DNA of 64,000 nucleotides from Ampelomyces quisqualis (GCA_018398575.1 JAGTXZ010000018.1:248001-312000); one strand, 5' to 3'. Positions 43,963 to 56,651 are shown, numbered from the stretch's first letter. Notes: generated by a model from the letters alone, not told the origin. Numbers and translations: made by a program.

Positions 43963-46568
43963 ATGGCGATCCAGAAGAAGGTGCGCACAGAGCCCACCTG
44001 CCCCCCGTACCTGCACTGACTGTCCGCCACAGCACGGAAAAGGCCGGCTCGACAAATGGTACAAGCTTGCCAAGGAAAAGGGCTACCGTGCGCGTGCCGC
44101 CTTCAAGCTGATCCAGCTGAACAAAAAATACAATTTCCTCGAGAAGAGCAAGGTCTTGATTGATCTCTGCGCGGCGCCTGGATCATGGTGCCAGGTTGCT
44201 TCCGAGGCAAGTGGCTGCCAAGCGCGCTGTTCTCGCCGGCAGAACTAACCGGCTGCAGGTCATGCCCGCGCAGTCGCTCATCGTCGGCGTCGACCTGGCC
44301 CCAATCAAGCCCATCCCACGCTGCATCACCTTCCAGAGCGACATCACCACCGACAAGTGCCGCGCCACCCTGCGCCAGCACCTCAAGCACTTCAAAGCCG
44401 ACACGGTGCTGCACGACGGCGCGCCCAATGTCGGTACGGCCTGGGTGCAAGATGCCTTCACCCAGGCTGAGCTGGTACTGCAATCCATGAAGCTGGCCAC
44501 TGAGTTCCTGGTCGAGGGAGGCACCTTCGTCACCAAGGTCTTCCGGTCCAAGGACTACAACTCCCTGCTCTGGGTTTTCAATCAGCTCTTCGCAAAGGTC
44601 GAGGCAACAAAGCCACCTTCGAGTCGAAACGTCTCCGCCGAAATCTTCGTCGTCTGCCGCGGCTACAAGGCTCCCAAACATCTCGATCCCAAGTTCCTCG
44701 ACGCTCGCACCGTCTTTGCCGAGCTCGCGGAACCAGCGCCAAACAACGAAGCAAAGGTCTTCAATCCGGAAAAGAAGAAGCGCAAGCGTGGCGGTTACGA
44801 AGAGGGCGACTGGACACAGTTCCACGAGGTGCCTGTGTCAGATTTCATTCAGACCACGGATCCAATCGCAATGCTGGGCAGTCTGAACAAGCTCACTTTT
44901 GAGCAACCGCCAAATGGAGACGTGGCCATTGCCACCATTGACAAGCTACCAGAAACCACAAAGGAAGTCAGAAACTGCTGTGCTGATCTGAAAGTTCTGG
45001 GTCGAGCCGATTTCAAGCGCCTTCTCCGCTGGCGTCTGAAAGTCCGCGACATTTTTGGCTTTTCGTCAAAGAAGAAGGAGGAGGAGGAGGCGAAGGCAAA
45101 GGAGGCTGAGGAGGGCGATGAAGTCGCAGAGATCGAAGACATGGACGACGAGATGAAAATCCAGGAGGAACTAGAGCGGCTGAAAGAAAAGGACTCCAAG
45201 TCGAGAAAGAAGCAACGCCGCAACGAGAACGAGCGAAAACAGAAAGAAATCGTTCGCATGCAGATGAATATGACGACCCCGTATGAGATCGGTCTCGAGC
45301 AAGCCGGGCCACAAGGCGAGGACTCCATGTTTGCGCTCAAGGCTGTCGACAAGGCAGGTGCATTGAACCGGATTGCCAAGGGAAAGATGGCCACTTTCGT
45401 CGAGCGTGAAAGAGCAGATTCTAGCGAAGAAGAGCAGATCACCGACGACGAGGGCGATTACCTCGAGCGAGATCTAGACGACATGTATGGAGACTACGTC
45501 GAGCAAAGATCTGCAAGAGACGCCAAGTACCGCGCTAAGCGTGCCAAGCATGAAGGTGACGATGACGAGTGGAACGGCTTTTCGGACGATGGAAAAGCAG
45601 AGAGTAGTGACGAAGAGCTTGTTCAGGACCAGGACAGCGACTGGAGTGACGACGAGGAAGAAGGAAAGGGATTGATCACTGACTTGGACAATGAAGACGT
45701 GTCGGCCAAGACCCTTACGAAACGAGCAGCGCGCTTCTTTGATCAGGACATTTTCAAGGGTATCGTTGGGTTGGACGACTTGGATGAGGACGATGACAGC
45801 GGTATTGATGTCGAGGACGATGTCGAGATGAAAGACGAGCCTTCGCCGGCCAAAGTCGAGACACAACTACCCACGCGACCAGCGAAGAAGCAGCCACTAC
45901 CACAAAAGGAGGCTGATTCCGACTCGTCCGACGACGAAGACAAGATCGAAGAAGTGAAGCGCGACGAAACACAATGGGAGCAGGATGATATGCCGATGAA
46001 GAACGGCAAGCCCGATATTGACATCATCACGGCCGAGGCCATGACACTCGCTCATCAAATGGCAACCGGCCAAAAGACCAAACACGACCTCCTCGACGAC
46101 TCCTTCAACCGCTATTCCCTCCGCGACGTTGACGGCCTTCCCGACTGGTTCCTTGACGACGAAAACCGACATTCCAAAATGCAACGCCCTGTCAGCGCCG
46201 CTGGCGCCGCCGCCATCAAAGAAAAGCTCCGGGCTCTCAACGCCCGGCCCATCAAGAAGGTCCGCGAAGCTCAGGCCCGCAAGAAATTCAAGGCTGCCCA
46301 GCGCCTCGAGAAGCTGAAGAAGAAGAGTGCCCTGCTCGCCGACGAGGAGGGCTTGACGGAGAAGGAGAAGGCGCAGAGTATTGCGAGGTTGATGAGCCGT
46401 GCGGCCAAGAAAAAGCCGAAACAAAAGGTTTCGGTTGTGGTGGCGAGAGGTGGAAATAGAGGTATCAAAAACAGGCCCAAGGGCACGAAGGGTAAGTACA
46501 AGATGGTGGATGCGCGCTTGAAGAAGGATGTCAGGGGCGAGAAGAGGGCGGCGAAGAAGAGAAAGTGA
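43963..46568 (+). CDS. spb1: 27S pre-rRNA (guanosine 2'-O) methyltransferase Spb1
   Basis: Exons 43963-43980, 44033-44206 and 44259-46568 give 833 residues, close to the yeast length. The second intron (44207-44258) has a GC donor (GAG|GCAAGT...GCAG). The N-terminal FtsJ domain shows RLDKWYKLAKEKGYRARAAF, the SAM-binding LIDLCAAPGSWCQVA, DITTDKCRATL, DTVLHDGAPNVGTAW and GGTFVTKVFRSKDY, giving the K-D-K-E catalytic set of 2'-O-methyltransferases. The middle is highly acidic. The C-terminal Spb1 domain includes NRYSLRDVDGLPDWFLDDE and a Lys/Arg-rich tail. Nucleolar enzyme of 60S ribosome assembly. The upstream in-frame methionine at 44160 is inside the second exon's alternative frame and is not used. 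Confidence 0.95.
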
Positions 46569-47228
46569 GTGAGGTCGTTGTTGGATTCGTGGTGTGCAAA
46601 ATTCATATGGTTTATTTGATGATATCAACATGTCCTTTTGGGTTCCACTGCTTTGACGAGACCAGGTGGAGACGTCGTGAGTGCTTGGTATGTGTTGTCC
46701 GCTCCTTTCCCCACTGTCTTGCTAATCTAGCGCAGTCATCCCCTTCTTCAAAAACATCGACCTCCACGTCCTCTCAACACACAAGTTTCTGTCCTCACCT
46801 CTGCTTCAAACACAAATCTGCTGACTCGACGTTGTTCTTTGCTATCCCTAGTCAGATGCTTCGCGTAGCTTCACGTGCAAATCAAGCTGTGACAAACCGC
46901 TCACATCGTTACCATGATTGCAAGAGGTTCGACTGGTGAGCTTGATCATGAAGTAATTGCGGTAATGAGCGAGTATCATGTCGAGAGGAGTCAGCCATCC
47001 TCAGAATTTGTGTAACAATTCCGAAGACAATCGTTGTCACCCAATATCAAGTGCCAAATAGCACCGAGGGCAATCATGATTTTAAAAGCTTGGGAAAGGT
47101 ATAATTAGATGCCTAATTTAACAGTTCTAGGTTCAGCACAGGACAGTCAATCGACTCAGATCGCCTCCTTTCGCAGTTTCTTCTTCGTTGAGACTTCCTC
47201 GTTTGACTGACCCAGTTGGCACAACGAC
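46569..47228. other. Intergenic, upstream of the Argonaute gene
   Basis: 3' flank of Spb1 and promoter of the Argonaute gene. A 124-codon plus-strand frame (46565-46939) has no domain or coding look. Confidence 0.55.
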
Positions 47229-50200
47229 ATGGCGCCCAGTCTTTCCCCCGAAGTTGTGCGAAGGATTACTGACGAGATCTGGGACACACCCTGCATCAGA
47301 TGCGATAGCCCCGATCATGCTGTCATGAACCACAAAACGATAAGTTCCAAGTCGACACTTGGCTCTGTTTGGAAAAGCCTGAATCACGACCAGCAGAACC
47401 AGGCTTGGACCTTGGTGGGAAAGCTCAAACAGGAGGCATTGAATAAGAGAAAGAGTGCGGCAGCGGCAGGGCCGTATGCGGCAGATCCGTCTACAGCAGC
47501 TCAAGGACAATCCCAAACCGAGGAGGCCATCATAGCCCCCACGATCGGGACATCGCCTAATCCTCAAAGCGTCAACTCGTACACAAAGCTGCAAACTTCC
47601 TGCCTCAGGAACATCAGGGACCGAATACTAGAAGAACCGATCGATACCGCCATGCCAGCGCCAAATGCCGCGCCCAACTCCACTGGCGGTCGTCCCTGGA
47701 ACGCCTACAATCCCACCCCAGTCATCACCACTTTGCCCATGTCCTTAGAGCCCCCACGCTTTGCGATGAGAAAAGACTTTGCGACAACGACGTCCAATGT
47801 GCTGACGAACCACTTCGAGGTGGCATGGGCGCCTGGGTACAAGTTCTACAAGTATGAAGTGATGGGTATACCTGCCGGCATGTCGAAGTGCCAACGCAAA
47901 TATGTCATGAAAGAAGTCATCTCAGCATGGGATTTCCTACGCGATAATCAAGATTTCTTCACAACCGGTAATCTCAAGACGATCGTTTCCTGGAAGGACC
48001 TTCACGCTCTGGTTCAAGTCCCTTGCAAGAACGTGCCGGGTTCCGTTATTTGGACCCTTCAACCTTTGGCAGACGGTGACCAACGCTTGGATCTGGATTT
48101 CAAGTATCACGGACGGCTGAACATGGAGCGTCTGGACGAATTCGTCCCTCCACATAGAACACTGAACGACACAAAACTTCCAGGCTTTGACTTCAACCCA
48201 TTGGTCTCATGTCTGAACCATGTCATCTCCAAGAGTCTTTCCACCAAGGTATTCCAAACTTGGTCGCACAGGTTCTACTTCAAGAATGCCCACGAAAGTT
48301 TAGGCAATTCAAGGTCCTTATGCGTCATACGTGGATATGATTACACCATCAAGCCAGCAATGGAAATTTTTTTGTTGAACGTCAACATAGCCACAAGCGC
48401 CTTTTTCCAGCCTATCACTGTCGCCAAATTTATGGTAGATTGCAGCACGTTCACATAACACGAAGTCGAAAAGCGGATCAAGCGTTTGAGAGTGTACATC
48501 ATCCCCGATCGCAAGGAGGTGGTAGATGCTGAGGAGCAGGAACACGTAGACAACCTGAACAAGCCGCAAGACCGCATCAAGACTATCAAATTTTTCGGCA
48601 ACGTCATTGGGGAAAGATCAGAGGCGAAGCTGAGGTTCCGAAAGTGGATCAATCAGAACGGCCAGTCTGTTCAGGACACACATGTTGTCGATCATATACG
48701 GGAGGTGCTCGGAACGGATCATAGCTTTGACGGCGAGCTCAAAGCCGTCAATGTAGGCAGCGAAGCGGACCCAGTAGGTATGGTATCCACAAGAGTTTCT
48801 CCGCATCGTGCCATATCAGATGTACAACAACTTGCTTCCGGATAAGCTAGTTGAGGCCATGCTACGGGTCGCTTGCAAGACCCCGGAGAATGTACTGGCC
48901 TGCACTGAGTCAGAAGGTTTGAGGGGTCTGGGTGTTGTACAGAGCCGCGGAGGTCAGGCATTCGTGAGTTGTACAATTATACGCTACCAAGTATCAGCGC
49001 TTACTTATCTCCAAGAAAAATGCAAGGTTCTCACCATTCAGCCAAACATGCTACATATTCCGAGTACCAGGATGGCACCAGTCTATGTGGTTTACGGAAG
49101 CGGCCGAGTCCAGACGCCGAGAATGGATGACAAGGCACAGTGGAATTTGGCCGATAAAGTGAAGTTTTTGGAGACTCCAAAAAGCCAGCAGACGCTCAAA
49201 TACCATATGCTTGTTGGGCAAGGTGTTCATGCCAACACCATCAGCACCTACCAAGAGGTCATCAATGCGAAGATAATTGAGCACGGAGTTGGTAGCGGCG
49301 CAACCTGTTTGGCCTTTACCCAGCTTCCTACATATATAAAGGAAGTTCTTGGCGAGAATGATAGGGCGCGCAAGAGAAAGCAAGCCATCCCCAAGACCCA
49401 TGAAGATTTGAAGGATGACATCGAGAAAGCCATTAATTTCTGCAAGGAAGAAAACTCGGAGGGAGAGCTCGTCATACTTGTGCTTGACAAGGCACAAATA
49501 CCGGTCTATTCAGCTTTCCAGGATGTCTCTGATCGCACCGTAGGTTTGCAGTCACTCTGTATAACCGAGGCGAAGAATAAAAACAATTCTGGCGACGACA
49601 ACAGCCTTGGTCAATACGTCTCAAACTTCATGATGAAGATCAACCTTAAGCGAACTGGATGGAATCATTCGTCAGCCGATGATGACAAAGGTCAGGTACG
49701 GCTCAGGCGTACATTGCTTGGTATTGCCCCCAAACGTTCCATCATGATACTTGGTGCAGATGTAAGTTTTTTCATTCACTTGGCTTCTCTTACTATACAC
49801 TAATGGCGATATTCGGACAGGTCACGCGTCCGGGATCCAACTCACTTATAGGATGCCCATCTATTGCGACTCTGGTGGGTTCTGCCGATTTCGATGGTGG
49901 AAAGTTCCTTGGTTCCATGCGTCTGCAAAGCAGAAGCAAGAAAGAGGTAGGTGTCCATACCATTGTTTCCAAGAATAACCTACTGACGAAGTATACCAGG
50001 TCATCGGTAAAGAGGAGATGGAAGCCATGGCCGTCGAGCGCTTTACTGTCTGGCGAAACACCCACACCCATCTTGCCGATCCCCCAAACATCCTGTATTA
50101 ACGCGATGGCATATCAACGGGACAGTATGACGACGTCGTTCTCCAGGAAGTTTCCGCTATCAAAGAAGCATGGAAGAAAGTCTTCAACAGCGACCCCAAG

Positions 50201-50952
50201 AATGTTCAACGTCCTGTCAAGCTCACCGCGGTAGTCGCCGTAAAGCGCCATCACACACGCTTCTTTCCCGTCGGCCAAGACAAGCATAAGAACGGAAACT
50301 GTAGAGCAGGGACACTCGTCGATGGTGCTGTAGTATCGCCCTATTTCTCCGAGTTTTACCTCCAGTCTCACCACGGCCTACAAGGTACCGCGAAACCGAC
50401 ACGCTACTTTGTTTTAGAAAACGGGCTGGAATGGGCGGATACCGAGCTCCAAAAGTTTGTAAGTTGCCTACATTGCTTCACAATGCCCATCAGACCAGCT
50501 TAATCAATGGCTGACATGCTTGACGGCAGACTCACAAGCTCTGCTTCACCTACGTTCGCGCCACCTTGTCTGTATCCTACAGCCCTCCATGTTACTACGC
50601 CGACCGTCTCTGCGAGCACGGCCGCCAATACCTTCGGGACTGGTTCTCGCCCAGCTACACAAGCTACCACTACAAGCAATATGTAGCAGCCAAAGACGCC
50701 ATCGAGGAACGTCACAACCACACGCTGAGACTGGCGGTTGCTGCTCTGCCACCAAATCCCCCTTCAGAGGGACGTCAAAGGGCTAGGAAGACACAGCAGC
50801 AAGGTGATTTGGAACGGCAGTCGAAGGGTCGGGCTGAAACAAATATCGAGACGCTGGTTCGGGGCCAGGCGCAGGCATATCTGGATCGAGTGAGAACGGG
50901 GGGCCCGGGACCGTGGGCAGAGAATCTAGATGGGACTATGTTCTGGATGTGA
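47229..50952 (+). pseudogene. Argonaute (QDE-2/Ago-like), disrupted by three lesions
   Basis: The order of a complete Argonaute is visible: N domain (FEVAWAPGYKFYKYEVMGIP), linker 1 (LNVNIATSAFFQPITVAKFM), PAZ (about 48,550-48,900), MID (about 49,080-49,560) and PIWI with ILGADVTRPGS, RDGISTGQYDD and VKRHHTRFFPVG, the D-D-H catalytic positions. Introns with good splice sites are 48964-49026, 49762-49820, 49947-49999 and 50459-50529. Three defects block translation: TAA at 48456-48458 (expected CAA), an extra four bases (GGTA) near 48777-48780 that shift the frame in PAZ, and TAA at 50099-50101 inside the PIWI NILYYRDG motif (expected TAC). Intact splice sites suggest recent loss. Sequencing error at all three sites is unlikely but possible. 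Confidence 0.85.
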
Positions 50953-52059
50953 GTGTCGTTCAGTCAAGCCAATGAGCTACGGTGGTATTGTTTTGGTTTG
51001 TCTTTCCGTTTTTTGTCGCTTTTGCCCTTTTACACTTTCGTTTTCTATTTCTTTGCCTCTCAACCCCCTTCTCCATTCCAATCTCGTCGCATCTGCACAT
51101 TCTATTTGCGCAACATTCGTGCATCAGTAGGCCTCACTTTTCCACATTGCTTTTTCTTTTCCTCTGCGTTGGCTTTTTATTTTCTCTTACTCTCGCTCCC
51201 CTCCATTTCTTCTCCATGGACTTGGCAAATCTCACTCCATGTCTCACGCCAAACCCCAGCCACAAAAACTTAATCCTACCCCACCCCTCAAACCACATGT
51301 CCTCCCTACCGCAACACTACAATCCACAGCGCAACTTCCTTCCCGCCGCGCTTCCATCAAACCCTCCCTCTCCGCACCCAAGCCTGCATACAAATCTAAT
51401 CATCTTTTCGCCGATACGTGCTTCCACCACCCCGCTTCCCAGCGCCACTCACCTGGACCCACATGCAGAGCATCCTGCGCGCCGACAACTGGAGCGATAG
51501 TCAAAGTGGAATAATCGACGTTTGGAGCCAAGAACAAAAGGAATCGAACAGAAACTGCAAGACGTACTGTACACAAGATGGGGAGTAACGTGCGCATTCG
51601 GTGGGTGGGTGCACTAGCTCCCTCGCTCACTGTGGTGTAGTCCCACGTTGAATTTACATGTTGATGGGTGGTACTCCGTATAGACGAGCCAGACGTCGTC
51701 GCCTCGTGGGTTGGGTATGGTGCATCGAGATGACGAGGTATGATAGGATCAATATAATCAGGTAGTAGCGCAAGGGAGAAAAGTTTATTTTATTTTATTT
51801 TCTTGGTTTGATCCTAATCGAGGGTTGGAATTTGTTTTGGGTTGAAATGCTGGCTATGCTAATCGTACACACACGCACACACACACACTTTACAAGAGAG
51901 TGTGGGGGCAGGGGGGGAGGTAAGGTGAATAGGAAAAATAAAATAAAACGGAACGTCACTACACCCCACACACATACAACTGCCTGTTCAGCCATGCCAC
52001 TCGCCACGCACTACTAGATTGTGATGTTACTCCCGAGGGAAGGAGACAACCAAGACCAT
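50953..52059. other. Intergenic
   Basis: 3' flank of the Argonaute relic and 3' flank of the secreted protein gene. Pyrimidine-rich plus strand, a CA repeat at about 51,870-51,890 and a TACTCCGTA motif near 51,672. Frames of 90-170 codons at 50,982-51,514 are compositional: Phe/Leu/Ser and Pro/His rich, with no domain. Confidence 0.5.
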
Positions 52060-53717
52060 CTAAGCCCTCAATCCCCTGCGCATTTTCCTCGCCGCAACAG
52101 CAGCAGCAGCGACATCATCCGGCCCACCAGCGGGGTTCGTAACCGCGCCGTCAAAGCCCACAGCCGTATTGAACAAATCAGCCGTGCTCTTGTTCCTGGT
52201 GCCCGCGGCCTCGACCTGCGCCTTTGCGTCCTCGCACACGGCGATAGCAGCGGCGTTTGCGCCACAGACGTTTGTGAGCTGGTTGCACAGGGCGTTTGTG
52301 ATGATGTTGGGGTTGAGGGCTTCGCCTTGGCCGCCGCGCGCGAGGGGGTCGGCGATCTGGAAGGTGAATTCTGTGGCGGGACGGTTGCCTTCGCCGCCTT
52401 GGAAGGTTATGGTTGGCGTGCATTGGCCAAAGTCTGCGGCTCCGTTTGCTGCGGCGCCTCCGGCTGCTGCTCCGGTGTTGTCGGCGGCGTTGTCAGCTGC
52501 ATTGTCAGCTGCTCCTCCGGCGTTGTCTGCTGCTCCGGCGTTGTCTGCTGCTCCGGCGTTGTCTGCTGCTCCGGCGTTGTCTGCTGCTCCGGCGTTGTCT
52601 GCTGCTCCGGCGTTGTCTGCTGCTCCGGCGTTGTCTGCTGCTCCGGCGTTGTCTGCTGCTCCTCCAGCGTTGTCTGCTGCTCCTCCGGCGTTGTCGTTGC
52701 TTTGGTTACCAGCAGCGTTGTCAGCTCCGTTGTCGTTACTCTGGTTCTGGTTTGCGTTTCCAGCATTGCCTTGGGCAGCGTTGCTGGCGTTTCCGCAGGC
52801 ATCTCCAGTAGCAGTACCGTTATTCTTGGCATTTCCGGCATTGTCTGCGGCATTACCTGCGCCGTTTCCAGCATTGGCATTGCCAGCATTCGCACTTCCA
52901 GCGCTGGCGTTTCCAGCGTTGGCATTTCCAGCATTCGCATTTCCAGCGTTGGCGTTTCCAGCGTTGGCGTTTCCAGCGTTGGCGTTTCCAGCATTGGCAT
53001 TTCCAGCATTGGCGTTTCCAGCATTGGCATTTCCAGCATTGGCGTTTCCAGCATTGGCATTTCCAGCGTTGGCGTTCCCAGCGTTGGCATTTCCAGCATT
53101 CGCATTTCCAGCTTTACCGTCTGCATTCCCGCCAGCTGCAGCACCACCAGCTGCAGCACCACCAGTGGAAGAAGCGACAAGATCACCAAGACCCGCCTGA
53201 TCGAGAAGATCGAAGACACTTAAGCCATCAGCAGCCAGAGGCGTGCCCTGAGACTGCTGGCTCAAAGCCGCAACAGCACCATCGACATCGACATCAGGAT
53301 CGATAAGAGGCGTGATACCACGGAGCTCAGGAGTGACAGGCAGACTTGCATCACCACACACATTCTGCACATTACCGTTGGCAAACGGATTAGTATTCTT
53401 CTCCGCAGCAACAAGACCAACAGCTGCAGCGATGGCGTCTGCGCCTCCACCAAGCTCCGTGACAATCTGGTCGGCGCGGCTGAGCTGTACAACTTTGTCA
53501 GTCATGTTCAGGCGTGCATCTGGACAAGAAGTCGTACCTTGGCACAAGGATCCGCGGCGCCCAAAAGGTCGCTGATAGTCGCGCCGGCAATGGTTGCTGC
53601 TGCGCCGGCGGCACCGCCTTGAACAGCGGATATAGCGGCGATGGGGCCTTGCTCCTGGCCGAAACGAGCCTCGACGTATGCGATCATGGCGGCGATGAGG
53701 AGGGTCTTGGAAACCAT
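52060..53717 (-). CDS. Secreted repeat-rich protein
   Basis: Minus-strand exons 53717-53538 and 53484-52060 (53-bp intron, acceptor GTACAG) give 534 residues. A signal peptide (MVSKTLLIAAMIAYVEA) is followed by RFGQEQGPIAAIS and a conserved-looking domain with Cys pairs (DPCAKLSRADQIVTELGGG, VCGDASLPVTPELRGITPLI). Then come two repeat arrays: five-residue NAGNA units, then AADNAG units. The C-terminal domain (GQCTPTITFQGGEGNRP, ALCNQLTNVCGANAAA) has four or five Cys. Similar N-terminal domains occur in many ascomycete secreted proteins of unknown function. A cell-wall or surface role is inference. Long antisense frames here are by-products of the repeats. Confidence 0.75.
52495..52690 (-). 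repeat. Coding array of 18-bp AADNAG units
   Basis: Around ten units of GTTGTCTGCTGCTCCGGC type (plus strand). Several are identical at the DNA level, which suggests recent expansion by slippage or unequal exchange. Confidence 0.85.
52870..53115 (-). repeat. Coding array of 15-bp NAGNA units
   Basis: About sixteen units of GCATTGGC(A/G)TTTCCA type (plus strand), differing mainly at third positions. It lies inside the secreted protein gene. Confidence 0.85.
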
Positions 53718-54795
53718 GGTGGCGGATAACGTTACAATCAGAGAGGTGTTTTGTTCGACGTTCAAAGTAGCGAAATAGCGAGAACTAGCTCCGTGTAAAT
53801 GTAGAGGAAGAAGAAGAAGAAGAAGAAGAAGAATAGTAAAAAACGCCGACCGGGGCGTATGAAGAATGAATGAATGAGGAAGCAAAGGGAAAAGACAAAA
53901 GTGTTTTGGCTGCGATTAGAAATGTTCAAAGTGGATGTCTTTTCCAACTGGGCGCGTGGTATCCCGTCCTTTTATACTCCCTATCTTCAATGCAATCCCT
54001 TGAGCCTGCTGCACTTCCTCCAACATGCAAGCGCCATGACTTGGTCACGACAGCGCAAGGAGATTGCGTGTCTCGAACTCGTGCATCCGGCCGTGTCGAA
54101 TCGCGCAAAACCATGCCAAGCATCGCAGCAACCCAGGGAGCGGCAACGGAACACGACGAAAAAGGCGTTCGTGCCAAGGCGTCATGCGTTATTGAGCGCG
54201 ATGGGACGTATGATGGGCGGGCTGCGACCGCGGTAGACCCTGGAGCGAGACAGTCAAGCTTTTTTTTTGACAGGCGTCAACGTTGGATCCGTCGAGGCTG
54301 GGGTGTGCTTGTCACAGGGCCCGTCGCGGTGGGGTTTCAGGATCCCTTGCAGCACGTGTAGCCGCCATTAAGACACGGAAAAACAACATGATGCGTTCGG
54401 AGACCCGCACAAGGAGACGGCGAAGACAGAAGAAACACAGTGACGGCAATGCAGATTGGATGCAAATCAACGCGATAGCTAGGGATAAAAGTGGACCATG
54501 GTATTTGGGAAATACGACGCGCCCATTTTGTCAGGCACAAAATGCATTCAAAACAGTTAGGCTCAACGGCACTGGGTCATGCCTAAAAACAGAAGAAAGA
54601 GTAGAGGTTGATGCAGTCCGCCCATCAATCGCCAATAATCGATCGCGACAAGTCAGCGTCATGTTCCGGGCATGAACATGCTGGCGGTCCAAGCCGATGC
54701 ATTTTATGGTCGCCTGGTTGCCGTCCTTGTTGCTCAGATCTCGGTGAAGAAGGCTTGTTGAGGGTTCGCAGGCTCGAAGCCATTGCATGTATGTA
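53718..54795. other. Intergenic
   Basis: Promoter of the secreted protein gene, with a GAA microsatellite at about 53,802-53,833, and 3' flank of the mitoribosomal gene. Frames of up to 163 codons lack domains. Confidence 0.5.
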
Positions 54796-55700
54796 TTATG
54801 TACGATCTAATTTCCGTCGCAGTAGCCTGGTCCTCTTCATCAATTTCTTATACTTGTGCTTCTTCATCTTGAGCTTCCGTTGCCTCTTGACACTGATCAA
54901 GAGCATGCCACCTCGGCGTCGTTGCACGTGTTCTCGGAATGTTGTGGACCGTCCTGTCTGTTGGGATGGAAGCGCAACCTCGGTGAAGCGCTCGACTACA
55001 GCTTCTGTAGGGACCGGCACCGGCGGCGGTGGTGGGAAAGCAGGTTGCGATGCAAGGTACCTCTGCAGAGCGTCGTCCTCGGGATTAGCTTCATCGAGGA
55101 TGAGCATGTTATCCGCCTCAAATTCCTCTTGGGCGTCCAGGCTGGCATATAGGCTTTGCACGAATTCGCCCAAAGTCTGCTTGGTTCTTTGGATTGTTTT
55201 GGGATTTTGTGGGTCCGCTGGCTTGAACAGCGCCTCGAAGACTTCCATGCTCGCTGGTTGTTGCCATGCCTCGCTGTGGAACGATATCGGTCGGTGCAGA
55301 GCAAAAAAGGATGATACTCTCACGTCTATGTGTGATCAGCATATAAGAAGTCTGAATCTATGGAATGTAACATACCGACTTCGTGAAGGTGCGTAGTAGC
55401 GGGGACATGGGGCACATAGCTTATCGGGCTCGCGCGTGGTATCTCCGTGATCTTGCCCTTTGTCCTGGCACCAGACTCCTTGCCACCAAGCTGAGTGGCA
55501 GCATTTTGTTCCAGCTCCTCAACGGGTTTCTTCTTGTTGCTGGGCGGGAGGGGGGCCTTGGAGGATGAGTAGCGCCGGTTGTGAAGCGGCCGAAGTGGTA
55601 TCGATGCGGTACTAAGAGCAGCGCGACCGACGGGGGCGGCTGATGTGTTTGATGTAGAGGTAGCCGAGCGTACGACTCTTGTGAATGACGGCGCAAACAT
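54796..55700 (-). CDS. cox24-like: Mitochondrial small ribosomal subunit protein mS38 / Cox24-type
   Basis: Minus-strand exons 55700-55376 and 55325-54796 (50-bp intron, CG|GTATGT...ATAG) give 284 residues. The N-terminus is a mitochondrial presequence type: MFAPSFTRVVRSATSTSNTS and many Arg/Ser with no acidic residues. The last 35 residues are the hallmark: GGMLLISVKRQRKLKMKKHK and YKKLMKRTRLLRRKLDRT, a very basic helix shared by yeast Cox24/QRI5 and animal AURKAIP1, both now known as mS38 of the mitochondrial ribosome. The middle part is low in conservation. Role: mitochondrial translation, and COX1 mRNA processing in yeast. The upstream TTG extension of the frame is not used. Confidence 0.85.
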
Positions 55701-56651
55701 GGCCGAAGGGGATGGCGGGGTGGTGTTGCCGGTGAGGTGTGATGAGGCTTCGGGTCGCAATCAGGACTTGCGGCACTTGGCCAAGCCGGCATTTATCCGC
55801 TGACTAAAGAGTCGCACGTGAGCCGAAATGCTTTCATGGTTCACTCGTAAGCGACGGCTTCTAACCTTCATGTGTATCATTATCCTCTCATGGGAATGCA
55901 CCATATGTAAACGCCAGGTATTGTTAACTTCGTCCCCATCCACCCCTCACGCCATGACATTGTCCCTTCCGCTAGGATACCAAAGTTTAACCACCACGAC
56001 GCACTCGCCTGCACGCCCACGCCACACCCGTGCACATCTTCTAGCCTCTGAGTTCGCCTCAACGGCTAGGGATAGAACGCCGTCCATTCATTATGTGACC
56101 GGTTTGAGATGGGCCGTATTGTGTGCACAGTGCCGGATGGAAATTAGATTTTGCGCTCGGACTCAGTCTTACATCAAACGTTGCGCTTGCTGCAGGCAAT
56201 TGGAGGTTCCTATCTGTATGAACAGACTACATAGGTATTGCAAAGGACGTTACATCCGTGGTTAGTGCTTTGCATCCTCCTGGGACGTAATTGAACTTGA
56301 CCCCATTCCCAAACCCTTGCAGCCCCAAAATTTGCCTCTTGCCTCCACCTCAAGTCCGCTTGCGAACAGTGACCCCTGTCACTCTCAATAGGGCGGACCT
56401 GCTTACTCTTACAGAACCTTCAAATGGGAAATATGTCATGAAGCCGTTGCAAAACAGCGTCGAAGTAGGTGTAAAGTCGGGGTATAGTAGGAAAAGTAGA
56501 CCGTGGCGTTCCTCCTGCGCGGTGAAGCGTAGTGGGCGGCTGGAAGCTTGCGGTGCTCGTACGCGGTGTGTGATTGGTAGCAAAGCTGAACACTGGGAAG
56601 GGGGCCCAGCATGAATTACCGTTCTTCGAAGCGACTTCAGAACTGGCGCGT
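55701..56651. other. Intergenic
   Basis: Promoter of the mS38 gene and 3' flank of the G alpha gene. No convincing frame or RNA gene. Confidence 0.5.

Noticed and set aside
44103..44825. 240-codon minus frame opposite Spb1
   Set aside because: It mirrors the highly conserved FtsJ domain, which is clearly coding on the plus strand.
48440..48480. Small intron to explain the first stop in the Argonaute gene
   Set aside because: No GT-AG pair of plausible length in the right phase removes the TAA while keeping the conserved flanking residues; the codon fits a simple CAA-to-TAA change.
50982..51514. 172- and 91-codon frames after the Argonaute relic
   Set aside because: Composition is driven by a pyrimidine-rich strand; no start context, domain or splice support.
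52021..53223. Long plus-strand frames (up to 400 codons) opposite the secreted protein
   Set aside because: They exist only because the coding repeats have a period divisible by three; products are pure repeats of Ser/Val/Cys or Ala/Leu/Pro with no domain, while the minus frame has a signal peptide and spliced exons.
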